From positions 24,264,383 through 24,328,382 of the forward strand of contig CM039502.1 of NCBI GenBank assembly GCA_022432975.1: 64,000 nt of DNA, in the 5' to 3' direction. Source of the stretch: Begonia masoniana. Lineage: Eukaryota > Streptophyta > Magnoliopsida > Cucurbitales > Begoniaceae. Under the pieces are notes generated by a model. That model worked only from the letters and a program-made list of their open reading frames with translations, was not told the DNA's origin and ran no database searches. The translations under genes were made by a program, and so were the position numbers. The stretch's first letter is position 1. Each line of letters opens with the position of its first letter. This document shows, piece by piece, positions 10,886 to 22,335 of this stretch.

Positions 10886-11237
10886 CATGTACCTAACCGA
10901 AAATGTGGCTAATGAGGACGTTGGGCCCCTGAAAGGTGGTGATTGTGATGACCCGAATGTGTACGTATAACCACGACTGCAGGACAAACCTCAGGACCTA
11001 AGCTGAGTGTAGGCAAATCCCGAACTCGAGTATAGGCAAATCCTTGATCATTAAAAAGGGGTCGTCACAATCCCACATCGCTTGGGGAGGTATATGGAAA
11101 TAAAACGTATGTAGAGAAACCCTCCCAAGTTAGTAAGACGCGTTTTGGAGCACAATTGACAACGGATTCCATAAGAACTGCGAAGTTAAAAGTGTTTCGG
11201 TGAGAGCAGTATCATGTTGGGTGACCGGCTGAGAAGT
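10886..11237 (+). mobile_element. TRIM (Cassandra-like) fragment with 5S-like segment
   Basis: A short, non-coding terminal-repeat element fragment inside the Sirevirus linker. The left part (to 10943) carries the tail AATGAGGACGTTGGGCCCC and a polypurine tract GAAAGGTGGTGAT (10931-10943). The LTR then starts at 10944 with TGTGATGACCCG, followed by AATCCCACATCGCTTGGGG (near 11069) and AAGACGCGTTTTGG (near 11136), phrases common to plant TRIM LTRs. The LTR ends in a 5S rRNA-like segment and is cut at 11237 by the next LTR fragment. A TRIM whose LTR embeds 5S sequence is the definition of Cassandra; the assignment rests on that and on the flanking phrases. Confidence 0.75.
11163..11237 (+). other. 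5S rRNA-derived segment in TRIM LTR
   Basis: Seventy-odd bases follow plant 5S rRNA closely: GAACTGCGAAGTTAAAAGTG matches the box A region, GGTGAGAGCAGTATCATG and TTGGGTGACC match the intermediate and C-box region. Changes in box A and loss of both 5S ends mean it is not a functional 5S gene. In Cassandra elements such a segment can still serve as an internal RNA polymerase III promoter; whether this one does is unknown. Confidence 0.75.
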
Positions 11238-11545
11238 TGTAACGCCCCGAATTATATAAACCCGGTTCGCTACTCATAATACTAAACCATACTATGACAT
11301 TCTGAGAAAATTTCAACTTTTTGCTCAACGGTCAAAGTTTGACCTTTATAAACGTTAAAACTTGTAGCGGAAATTCATTTGTATAAAACAACATTTATTA
11401 ATTTAATTAAAATGTTAAAGACAATTGTTTGAAAGAAAACAAAACAAAATAGAACACGTCCACCACTGAACAGTTCCAGCGATAGAAATAGAAACAAAAA
11501 GGCATCCACCGCTAAACAGTGTCAGTGGCAGGAGCAGAAATAAAA
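11238..11545 (-). repeat. Gypsy-type LTR fragment
   Basis: Begins TGTAACGCCCCGAATT, the same LTR terminus as the Ty3/Gypsy elements at 15817 and 51850, and has the GTAGCGGAAATT block in the same place. Only about 308 bp remain before Sirevirus sequence (RVQKDHPVNEVIG on the minus strand) returns near 11545. It contains CATCCACCGCTAAACAGT, a motif otherwise seen in the Sirevirus LTR at 42374-43759. Confidence 0.65.
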
Positions 11546-12934
11546 TAGTTTGGATTCCATCATTAAGACTTCCAATGACTTCATTAACCGGATGATCTTT
11601 CTAGACACGAGTAGACGGATGTCTGCTATCTGATGCCATCGCTTCCACTTCACTAGTTGTGATAGTTGTATCAGGGACATTACCTGAGACACTGCTAGGA
11701 AGAACCTCTGGTACATTGTGAGAGTACTGGAACTTTCATTAATTGACCCTTGGAGTATATCGCCTTTAGTCATATCAATTGTTTCCAAGAAATTATTTAC
11801 TTGAACATTGGCCGATTTAATGACAATTCAAGTCCGTTTATTGTAGACTCGATATGTGCAGCTATTGGTTGCATATCCGAGAAAGATAGCCTCATCACTT
11901 TTAGAGTCAAATTTCCCTCTGTGTTCCCTGTCATTTAACACATGGCATGTACTACCAAAAGGATGAAAATAGTGAAGATTTGGAGTTTTACCTTTCCATA
12001 TCTCGTACGGTGTCATGGAAGTTCCTCTACGGAGATACACTCGATTTATTGTATAACATGCAGTGTTCATTGCTTCGGCCCAGAATTTTTGAGGAACATT
12101 TTTTTCGTGTAACATTACGCGGGACATTTCTGCAATAGTTCAATTTTTTCGTTCAACAATTCCGTTTTACTGAGCTGTCTTGGGTGCTGAGAACTCATGA
12201 GATATTCCGAGGTGATTACAGAAATCTGAGAATTTTGAGTTTTCAAATTCTCTCCCATGATCACTACGGATGCGCATAATTCACATGATGGCACATTCTT
12301 TTTCACGTTGGAGTCGAATGCATAAGGCTTTGAAGGCTTTAAAAGTGTCGGATTTCTTTCTAAGGAAATCCACCCATGTAAATCGTGAAAAATCATCAAC
12401 TGTAATATAAGCATATTGTTTCTTTCCAATACTTTCAAGAGGCATCGGTCCCATTAAGTCCATATGAAGTAATTCAAGCACACGTTTTGTTGCTGACTGC
12501 CAGTGATTTCTGGTGCGACACCGTGGTTTGTTTACCCATTTGACATGGTCCGCACAACTGAGCGTCATCAAAATTTAACCTGGGAATCCCTCGCATAGCT
12601 CCCTTTGAGATAATCATCTTCAGCATCCTATTATTGACGTGTCCAAATTTTCGATGCCATAGAATAGAATCCTCCATGCTCAAACTATAACAAGTTGAAG
12701 ATGATGAGATAAGATGACAATTATCTGCAGACCTTACCCCTTCTATGATGTAATTTTTGTCAAGATTCGAGACTGTACACTTCTCATCAGTAAAATAAAC
12801 ATTTAAATTTTGATCACACAGTTGACTAATACTTATCAAATTAACTTTTAGACCATTTACCAGAAGAACATTTTCTAACTGTGGTAATCCAGGAACATTC
12901 AGTGTACCTGTGCCTATGACACTTGCTTTGACAC
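11546..12934 (-). pseudogene. Copia integrase with end of protease
   Basis: Continuation of Sirevirus 1 pol, in several frames. At 12934-12840 the protease tail reads GTGTLNVPGLPQLENVLLVNG. The GAG-pre-integrase zinc region follows (ILWHRKFGHVNNRMLK.., LCGPCQMGKQ). The integrase core has its first Asp in LLHMDLMGPMP, the second in IRSDHGREF, and the Glu in NGIVERKN; then WAEAMNTACYTINRV and HPFGSTCHVLNDREHRGKFDSKSDEAIFLGYA. At least three frame changes and stops (before NGIVERKN and after RVQ*) disable it. The protease active site DSG and roughly 40 codons around it are missing, lost at the deletion joined to 23552. Confidence 0.88.
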
Positions 12935-15816
12935 TGTAGCGACCCTAGTACTCTTTCCATTTTTTTTTTTTACCCATATAAATTTTTTATTTTCTTTTAT
13001 ACTTAGCGTTTATACGGAAAACAATTTGAAAACAATTAAAATCAATTGAATAAAACATTTTAAAAGTAATTAAAACAATTTATTTAACTATAAAACAATC
13101 GGCTAAAAGAGGGAGGACAGAATGGACATTTGTCCTAGAAGACTTGAAGGCGATCAATCGCTGCATCAGCGATCGATCTCGGCGATCGATCGCTGCATCA
13201 GCGATCGATCTCGGCGATCGATCGCTGTCACAGCGATTGATGCCGCGCCCAATCGCCGCATCCACAGGCGATCAGTCGCCTCACACGCCTGCGCCCGATC
13301 GCCACTCACCTCCACCTTCTTTCTCTTTTCTATTTTTCTTTACATGCTCTCTGGAATCCGAGAATTCCAGAGAGCATTCTTCCTTCAATTTTTCCTTCAA
13401 TTCTCATCCTGCACATATCCACTTCTATACTTTTTCCCCATTAAACTCCAACAGAACTTAACTCATTACTCAGTTCATCAACCACCAATTAAACACCCTA
13501 AACATACCCTAGAACGTGATTAAAACGTAATAAACTTTCGTGAAAACAAACTTCATGGATCTGTTTGAAAACCATACATTTTCACCTATTTTAAATCACC
13601 AACAATTCATAAAAATCTAAATAGAACCGTTACAAAACGTTTTATAAAACAGTATACCAAAGCATTTAAAACATCAAACCTATCCACTATCAGACTCAAA
13701 CATCCTAAAATGTTCTAACCTTATACATATTTACCCCAAAGTAACCCAACACCCTCAAAACACGTACATACATCCCCACGGGTCAGGTTAAGCATCGACT
13801 GCGCCAGCATACCCACGAGCCATCCTTCTTCAACCGATCATGCCTCGGGTGGAGGGATCTCATCCTCACCTGTGTAGAGGTCACCTACACCATAGATATA
13901 AGTCGTGAACTTAAGGCTCAGTAAGTCTACGTGAATGCAAGTGAATGCTATGCATGCAGTTCATAAAACATGCGTCCTACATTTTCGCTATTCATTTCAT
14001 TTCATTACATTACAGATACGTCACCGTGGCCTCACTCTCGCTAGATAGGAGCGGCACATCCCGCGATTGGATAGCCCCTCGTATCTAACCGGGGGGAAAA
14101 CATGCTCCCCAAGCAGCCATGTCTGAACCATCGCCACCTCCTTGACCAGATTATATGCATTCATATCTTTTCACTATCCTTTTTCTTTTCATGAAAACAT
14201 GCATAGAAATTCCTTTTCATGACGTTTTTAAAACTATGATGCATGAACAGTTATAAACATAAAATAATCAACCATCATACCATCAAGACACTCAAAGAAC
14301 TAATCCTAACTACCCAACCAAAGCATTTAAAACATCAAACCTATCCACTATCAGACTCAAACATCCTAAAATGTTCTAACCTTATACATCTTTACCCCAA
14401 AGTAACCCAACACCCTCAAAACACGTACATACATCCCCACGGGTCAGGTTAAGCATCGACTGCGCCAGCATACCCACGAGCCATCCTTCTTCAACCGATC
14501 ATGCCTCGGGTGGAGGGATCTCATCCTCACCTGTGTAGAGGTCACCTACACCATAGATATAAGTCGTGAACTTAAGGCTCAGTAAGTCTACGTGAATGCA
14601 AGTGAATGCTATGCATGCAGTTCATAAAACATGCGTCCTACATTTTCGCTATTCATTTCATTTCATTACATTACAGATACGTCACCGTGGCCTCACTCTC
14701 GCTAGATAGGAGCGGCACATCCCGCGATTGGATAGCCCCTCGTATCTAACCGGGGGGAAAACATGCTCCCCAAGCAGCCATGTATGAACCATCGCCCAAG
14801 CATAACTTACAAAAGAACTAATCCTAACTACCCAACCAAAGCATTTAAACAATCTATATTCTCCAATTTCCTCGAACAACAGAAGATCGTATGGTGTAGG
14901 CCAATCGGCCAAACAAGTCGCGGAGACTTACCTGACGTCCGTTGAATGCTAGCTCCGTCCACGAGCGTGGTGCACCTAAGGCAATTCACAACAATTATCA
15001 TTAAAATGCGCTTGAACCGTTAACGTCCAATTTAATGAAATCCTTAACTAAGGAAATTCTTCTAAAGCTATAACTTAATTAATCGAGACATTTAAACAAC
15101 CAATTCGCGCTCGAATTCTACGAAACATTCCATAACGAGCTTTTCCAAAAACCCAAAATTCATTAAATTTAACATTTCTCACAAATTAGTTTAACTTCGT
15201 CCAATAACGTTAAATACGTCCTTTATATCCATAAACTCGATAAACCTATCAATCTCGAACCCTAAATTTACATTTTTAACGAAACCTAAACGAAAACCTT
15301 AACCGTATAACTTCGTTAAAACTGAAAACTAACATTCGAAAGCTGTAGAATCTTACCTAGAATGTGGATCGGAGGAGAAAACGTGAAGAACGGAGATCGG
15401 TAGGAAGAGAAACGGAGGTCGGCGTGAGGAATCGCCGCGGGTGAGGGAAACCAAAGCTCTCTGGTTTTCGCGGAGCCGAGAAGAAAATGAGGGAGAAAGA
15501 AGGATTTTAGTATTTTATAATATTGACTTGTCAAATGACCGTTTTGCCCATCCTTTGTTTTTATATTCGTTTCGTCCTTCGTTTCGTTAATCGGCTAACT
15601 ATTCGGTTTCACCGAATCTTCTTATTTCACCAATAAGTCCAACTTATTATTAGGGTCCCAATAAAACTGTCCGTTCGCAAATCGGACCACGTTTACTATT
15701 TTTTTTACTAAAACGTCCTTTATATTACGAGAAACGTAATTCCCGTAATTTAGCGTCACGACTCCTAAAATTCCCATAATTTTCCTAAAATCCATATTAA
15801 TTATTAGGATCGTAAT
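12935..15816 (-). repeat. LTR (same family as 60725-63314), truncated by Ty3 insertion
   Basis: Starts TGTAGCGACCCTAG and runs parallel to the intact solo LTR at 60725-63314 until AATTATTAGGATCGTAAT, where the Ty3/Gypsy element begins; about 100 terminal bases are missing. It has a palindrome-rich patch built from CGATCGATCG units (13150-13290). The intron-like cassette on the minus strand has a donor at 14926-14933, hairpin GGCC-GATT-GGCC at 14899-14910, and acceptor-like GTAG/GTGA ends at 13885 and, duplicated, at 14546. No internal coding part is present, so it was probably already a solo LTR. The expected 5-bp duplicate of its left flank (GACAC, 12930-12934) cannot be checked because the right side is deleted. 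Confidence 0.8.
13661..14860. repeat. 660-bp tandem duplication inside the LTR
   Basis: The stretch 13661-14132 recurs almost base for base at 14321-14793 (offset about 660). The second copy then skips roughly 200 bp before AAAGAACTAATCCTAACTAC returns (14294 and 14813). The duplication doubles the acceptor-like end of the LTR cassette. The homologous LTR at 60725-63314 carries only one copy. Confidence 0.85.
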
Positions 15817-17660
15817 TGTAACGCCCCGAGTTATCTGAACCCGGCTCGTCACACAATGCCCATATATGACTAAGATTTCTACTATATATATATTTTTTTT
15901 AAAAAAATAAACTTTAAAAATATTTAAATATTTGCAGCGGAAATTATTTGAATCACAACGAAGTTATACAAAACTACGAAATGCTGTTGAATGGTTAAGA
16001 AACAATCGGCAATTTGAAAATTCTAGTTTAAACAGCGAAGTACCAGGGAAGTCGTAGTAGTCAAACACATCTGCCGATTGATAAAGTCAACGGAAGAAGC
16101 AGAAAACAACCAAAATAGGAGACTCCTGCCGATGGCGTCAGTCGAATGAGAAATAAAGGACATCTCTCGGTAGACTGCATCTACCGGTGACTAAACGACA
16201 AAACGCACTCAACATCTTCCGATGACGTCAGCACGCATCTGCCGATGAGTATACCGAGACATCATCCGATGGACTCAGACTCTACATCTTCCGATGACGT
16301 CAGCTCGTATCTGCCGATCACTAAACGTCAACGTTGTACCCACTCATACCGATAGGGCAAATCCTACATCTTCCGATGACTATTCCTACGGCATCTTCCG
16401 ATAGACAACAACAACATCCACCGATAGACATCGTCTATCGGTAGAAAACAGAATACATTTCAACTACTCCTCACTGTACTCACACAACACTAGTTACAGA
16501 AAGGAATTCGTTTGCTTTTCCGAGACCATTCAGAAATAGCTCAACCATGGCATTTACCAAAATCCAGTAATAAACATTTAAAACTCAACAGATTACAGTT
16601 AACCGAAGAAAATCTCAAAACGTGTTCAAAGTATTGAAACCACTACTGTTATGGAGACTTAACATTTCTAAGTTTAAACACTGTCAACTAAACCTTCTCA
16701 CCAACAGACATTAGTTAAGCCGCCCCATCAGCTGCCAAATTGTTACAAAGATGCACTCCACAACCAGCCTAGTCCTCGGCAGACTCAGTAAACACACCTG
16801 CTATCACTTCTTCACCTACATCACAAAACTCATCTATTAGCCTAATGCTAAGTAAGTAAAGCAATCAAGAAATGAAACAACAAAATATAAATTCCTAATA
16901 TGCAATTTCTACTTTCTCAACTCAGTTGTTCATGCTTCGTTTCTGTTCAGATCCCCCTGTGAAATTGGGAGTTGGATCAACTCTCCCAAAGTGCGTACAT
17001 CCCTGTCTCATTAAGGGGCAGATTAATTCCCTTAACAGTGAAACTGATTCCTCTGTTCAGATCCCCCTGTGAAATTGGGAGTTGGATCAACTCTCCCAAA
17101 GTGCATACATCCCTGTCTCATTAAGGGGCGGATTAGTTCCCTTAACAGTGAAACTGATTCTCATGACTGTTTCAATATGTTCAATCCTTACCATGCCAAT
17201 CATGCTTTCAGATTCATTTTCGTATGTTTTTAAAAAAAAACATGATGCATAGAATACAAATACACACAAATAATCATAATCCTAACGTTTTGTGATGTAG
17301 GCCCGAAGGCACAAGCAAACTTCACTTACCTGGCCTCCTGGAAAAACTTGGTTGCAAGCTACTTCGGATATTACTCAAACCTAGTTCAGAGGAAATCGCT
17401 GGAAGAATCGAATAGGATCTCCTATCGCGCTCTGCTAAGCTGAGGGGCTGAGGGTGGAAGAGGAAATGAAATGAAACAGTGGCGGCTACTTCATTAACAC
17501 TTCCCTTAAATACGTTATCCATTTCCTCCAAATTGCTAATTACTCTTTTGTCCTTGCATAGTTATTAATTAACTCTATCACTTTCTTTCCAAAATTTACA
17601 CAACAGCTAATACATCCTATGGGATAATTTAAATGTGGCTTAATAGAACCGAGTGTTATA
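15817..17660 (-). repeat. 3' LTR of Ty3/Gypsy element 1
   Basis: 1,844 bp, TGTAACGCCCCG to GTGTTATA (terminal CA changed to TA). On the element strand it has a splice-donor-like AGGTAAGT (17324-17331), hairpin GCC-TTCG-GGC (17301-17310), two 112-bp tandem repeats (about 16930-17160) and an acceptor-like GTAG/GTGA (16816). A patch at 16060-16450 is full of CATCTGCCGATG and CTACCG motifs with two perfect TGACGTCA palindromes (16223-16230, 16295-16302). Confidence 0.9.
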
Positions 17661-17677
17661 ATCTACCCTCCTTAAAG
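17661..17677 (-). other. polypurine tract of Ty3/Gypsy element 1
   Basis: The minus strand reads TTTAAGGAGGGTAGAT directly before the 3' LTR, matching the tract of element 2 at 54032-54048. Confidence 0.8.
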
Positions 17678-17710
17678 AAATTTTGTCCTCAAAATTTAGT
17701 ATCTGAATAA

Positions 17711-20700
17711 TTATGGATACTGGTCCATCATGTCTTGCTGGCGCTCCCAGGTTGTCTCCTTCATGTTCTGGTTGTGCCATAAGACTTTCACTAGTGGAAC
17801 TTCCTTGTTGCGCAATACCTTCACCGCATAGTCCAAGATCCTTACAGGTTTCTCCTCATATGCAAGAGTAGGAAGAACCTCGATGTCCTGCTGTTCCACA
17901 ATCTGATATGGATCTCTTACACACTTCTTTAACATAGAAACATGGAACACATTGTGGATTCCTTCCATAGAAGTTGGTAGTTGCAACTGGTAAGCTGCTC
18001 TCCCAACTCTCTTTTGAATAGCGAATGGTCCAATGAATCTGGGGTTCAACTTTCCTCTCTTTCCAAATCTCACAACTCCTTTGAATGGTGACACCTTGAG
18101 AAAGACTTCATCACCAATCACAAATTCCAATTCTCTACGCCTGCAATCTGCATAACTCTTCTGCCGACTCTGAGCTGCCAAAATTCTCTGTCGGATGAGG
18201 GTAACCTTCTCAACAGTTTGTTGCACAATATCAGGACCAAGCAACTGTGCTTCTCCAACTTCATCCCAGTACAAAGGTGATCTGCACTTTCGCCCATACA
18301 ATGCTTCATATGGTGCCATTCCTATTGTTGCCTGGAAACTGTTATTATAAGAGAATTCTACTAGGGATAGGTACATGCTCCAGGAGCCTTGAAAATCCAA
18401 TACACATGCACGGAGCATATCTTCCAATGTTTGAATAGTCCTTTTCGATTGTCCGTCTGTTTGTGGGTGGAAAGCTGTGCTAAAACTAAGCTGTGTTCCC
18501 ATAGCCTTGTGCAAACTTTTCCAAAACTTAGATGTGAACCTGGAGTCTCGGTCTGAAACTATAGAACTTGGAACTCCATGCAATCTGACAATCTCTTGCA
18601 TGTACAATTCGGCAAGCTGATCCATCGAGTAAGTTGTCTTGATTGGCAGAAAATGACCAGATTTGGTTAGACGGTCAACTATAACCCAAATTGCATCGTG
18701 TCCCTTTGTTGTTCTAGGTAATCCAACAACAAAATCCATTGTTATTTGCTCCCATTTCCATTCAGGGACTGGTAAGGGTTGCAATGCTCCTAAGGGTCTC
18801 TGATGCTCGGCCTTAATCTGCTGACAGCACAAACACGATCCTACATATTCTGCCACACTTCTCTTCATGCCCGGCCACCAATAATGTTGTTTAAGATCCT
18901 TATACATCTTTGTACTCCCAGGGTGGACAGAAAATCTGGAAGAATGCGCTTCAGAAAGAATCTCATCCCGAAGTTCCTTAATGGCAGGAATAAACCATCT
19001 ACTTCTAAACTTAAGGATCCCATCAGCAGAATAGTTAAAATTCGATTTGTCCGTAGAATCCATGCTTGACTTGTACTTGTTACACTCAACATCATTCGTC
19101 TGAGCTTCCTTTCTTTTTTCAAGAATGGTAGGCTTTAAGGTTATGGCTGAAAGTATAGCTGACACACTGGATACTGCTTCAAGATCAAACTTTTGGAATT
19201 CTGACTCTAAAGCTAATGGCATACTGAAATTTATAGCTGGGGTTGATGTTGTTACTCTACTCAAGGCGTCAGCCACTACATTTGTCTTGCCGGGATGATA
19301 TTTAATCTCGAAATCGTAGTCCTTGAAAAATTCCAACCATCGTCGTTGCCTCATGTTTAGCTCCTTTTGTGTGAAAATATACTTCAGACTTTTATGATCT
19401 GAAAATATTTCACAAGGCTGTCCGTATAAGTAGTGCCTCCAAATCTTAAGTGCAAATACTACAGCAGCTAATTCTAAATCATGGGTAGGGTAATTCTTCT
19501 CATGAGTTTTCAACTGTCTAGAGGCATAAGCTATGACCTTACCATCTTGCATTAACACACATCCAAGACCAATCTTGGAAGCATCACAGTAAATACTAAA
19601 TTTACCATCCTCAGTTGGAAGGGTTAAAATTGGAGCATTGGTTAGTTTCTGTTTCAAGGTCGTGAAACTATGTTCACATTCATCCGTCCATATATACTTC
19701 ACATTTTTCCTGGTTAACTTAGCAAGGGGTGTAGCAATCTTAGAAAATCCTTCGATGAACTTTCTGTAATACCCTGCTAGTCCAAGAAAACTTCGAATAT
19801 CAGTAGCACTCTTCGGTTGGGGCCACTCCTTAACTGCTTGAACTTTTGCTGGATCAACAGATATGCCGTCCCCAGAGATGACATGTCCTAAAAAGTGGAC
19901 TTGGTCCAACCAGAACTCACACTTAGAAAACTTGGCATAAAGTTGGTGCTGCCTTAGTAATCCTAATACCAAGCTCAAATGCCTTGCATGCTCATCCTTA
20001 GTTCTAGAATAGATTAGAATATCATCGATAAACACTATGACAAACTTATCCAAGTATTCATGAAACACTCTATTCATAAGATCCATGAAGGCTGCTGGTG
20101 CATTTGTCAAACCAAAAGACATAACCAAAAACTCATAATGTCCATACCTTGTGCGGAAAGCAGTCTTTGGGATATCTTCAGATCTTACTTTCAGTTGGTA
20201 ATAACCGGATCTAAGGTCAATCTTAGAGAAAACTCTTGCACCCATAAGCTGGTCAAATAAGTCATCAATCCTCGGCAAAGGGTACTTGTTCTTGACAGTT
20301 AACTTATTCAACTCTCTATAATCGATGCACATACGCATTGATCCATCTTTCTTTTTGACAAAAAGGACTGGTGCACCCCATGGTGAAAAGCTAGGGCGTA
20401 TGAACCCTTTATCCAACAATTCCTCCAACTGTTTCTTTAATTCATTAAGTTCTGTTGGTGCTAGTCTATATGGATTCTTAGACACAGGCTCGGCTCCGGG
20501 GTAAACATCTACAACAAATTCAATTTCTCTATCTGGTGGCAAACCAGGGAGGTCATCTAAGAATACTTCGGGGAAGTCTTGGACAATTAGGACATTCTGA
20601 GGATTTACTTTTCCTACAAGCTGTGTGTCTAAAACGCTAGCTAGGAAACACAAATACTCTCCAGACAGGGGAGGCCTTGTGTTAATAGAAGTCATCACAG

Positions 20701-22180
20701 ACATTTCCTTACTCTTCTTTGAAGCTTGAAAGGTATGCTTCAAACTACCAGGGGGTTGGAAGCTAACTATTCCAGTCCTACAATCTATTGTGGCATGATG
20801 TTTAAACAACCAGTCCATTCCTAGGATCACATCAAATCCTATTATATCCATAATTATAAGATCAGCAGGTAGACTTACATTCCCTACTAACACATTACTG
20901 CCAAGCATCACTTGGTTAGAGTGCATGCGTTCACCAGAAGGCAATGCAACATTGAACACATGCATGGAAGGGGCAAACTATACATCTAACTTAATGGCAA
21001 AAGCAGATGCTATAAATGAATGTGTTGCACCAGAATCTATTAAAGTAAAAGCAAGCACAGAGTTGATCAATATTGTACCTGACACCACAGCAGGCTGTTC
21101 TTCATCCCCCGACTCCACCATGGAGAAAATTCTTGGTTTAAACATAGCAGGGCCACTCTTAGGAACTGGACAGTCTCTACTAATGTGACCAACCTTGTTA
21201 CAGCTGTAGCATCTGGTGACTTTAGGCTTCGAGCACTCTTTGTATGTGTGTCCAACCTCCTCACAGTTGAAACACTTCCCAAAGCCCAGTCTGCATTCAC
21301 CTGGGTGGTTCTTCAAACATTTAGGACACTGGGGAAATTTCCTGACATTCTGTACCTTCCCTCCTGATCCCTGGCTATTTTGGCCTTCACTTGGCCTCTT
21401 CGTTCCTCTCTGTTGGTGTGGCTGGTTAAACCTTTGTAGGACCTCTCTTGGCCAAGCACACAACCTCTCAGCTTCTTCCACTTCCAGAGCAGTGGACACA
21501 ACCTCGCTGAATGTCAAGCCTTTAATACCACAGAATTTAACACTCAGGTGAATTTCTGGCTTCAATCCATGAATAAATTTGAACACTTTATCCTCGTCTT
21601 TGTGAGCAAAATGTCCAGCAAACCTGGACAGAGATTCAAATTGCCTACTGTATTTAGCCACTGACCCTGTCTGCTTCAAGTTCAGGAATTCCAATTTCTT
21701 TGCTGTCTGGACTGTGCTGCTGAAATACTTCCCGTAGAAAATGTCTTTGAATTGCGACCAAGGCATCGCCAAAACATCAGTGGTGGTCTCTACTGTTTCC
21801 CACCAGAGTTGAGCTTCACCAGCTAAATGAAAGGTTGCCAACGTGACCTTGTCTCCTTCTCCTATGTTGGCACACCTAAACATACTTTTAATCTTTCTAA
21901 GCCATCCTTCAGCAATAACCGGATCAGATGACTGTCCATCAAACGTGGGTGGCCTTAGCCTCTGGAATCTATCTCCAGAATGTTCACTGCTAGAACCCGA
22001 GTTGGCACTTCCTTGTGCTTCCCAGTTCAATAACACTTCTAGCTGGTCAGACTGTTGACGCACTATATCAGTCTGCTAACGCATCAATTCGGTCAGCTGT
22101 CTGATCACACTAGGCTCCTCTTCGTTTCTCACATTTGGTATTTCTCTAGGCACTCTAGGTCTCACTGGGCGTCTGGCCAT
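17711..22180 (-). pseudogene. Ty3/Gypsy gag-pol polyprotein, two stops
   Basis: One continuous frame of 1,490 codons from MARRPVRPRVPREIP at 22180, interrupted only by TAG at codon 35 (LMR*QTD; the other copy has Gln) and TAG near 20978 after the protease. Gag: retrotrans_gag domain (TLATFHLAGEAQLWWE, about codons 115-130), then zinc knuckles CFNCEEVGHTYKEC and CYSCNKVGHISRDC. Protease: LIDSGATHSFI (about codon 388). [17 protein letters not shown] and the catalytic [14 protein letters not shown] (about codon 718). RNase [17 protein letters not shown]. Integrase: complete HHCC region ([24 protein letters not shown]), core [15 protein letters not shown] and [12 protein letters not shown]-terminus: chromodomain [25 protein letters not shown]. 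Apart from the stops all catalytic residues remain, so it died recently. Confidence 0.95.
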
Positions 22181-22320
22181 TTTACTAAATTCCTGCACAG
22201 GGTTATTTACACTCTTAAATATCTATGAACTAAGGGTAACATAAACACTTACAGTTGTTGAAGTACTTCCATGCAACGATCGGCACTGATGAGTAATCTT
22301 TTGAACGGTTTAACTGAATG

Positions 22321-22332
22321 TCTCTGATACCA
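22321..22332 (-). other. primer binding site, tRNA-Met(i)
   Basis: The minus strand reads TGGTATCAGAGA, matching initiator tRNA-Met in 11 of 12 positions of the usual site, three bases inside the 5' LTR. Confidence 0.88.
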
Positions 22333-22335
22333 TAC

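Noticed and set aside
11163..11237. A functional 5S rRNA gene
   Set aside because: Both ends of 5S are missing, box A is altered, and the segment is part of a TRIM LTR.
16060..16450. CRISPR-like look of short repeats with variable spacers in LTR patches
   Set aside because: Eukaryotic retroelement context, irregular unit and spacer lengths, no cas genes.
18118..19122. Frames overlapping the Ty3/Gypsy pol region on both strands
   Set aside because: They are out-of-frame shadows of the gag-pol coding sequence.
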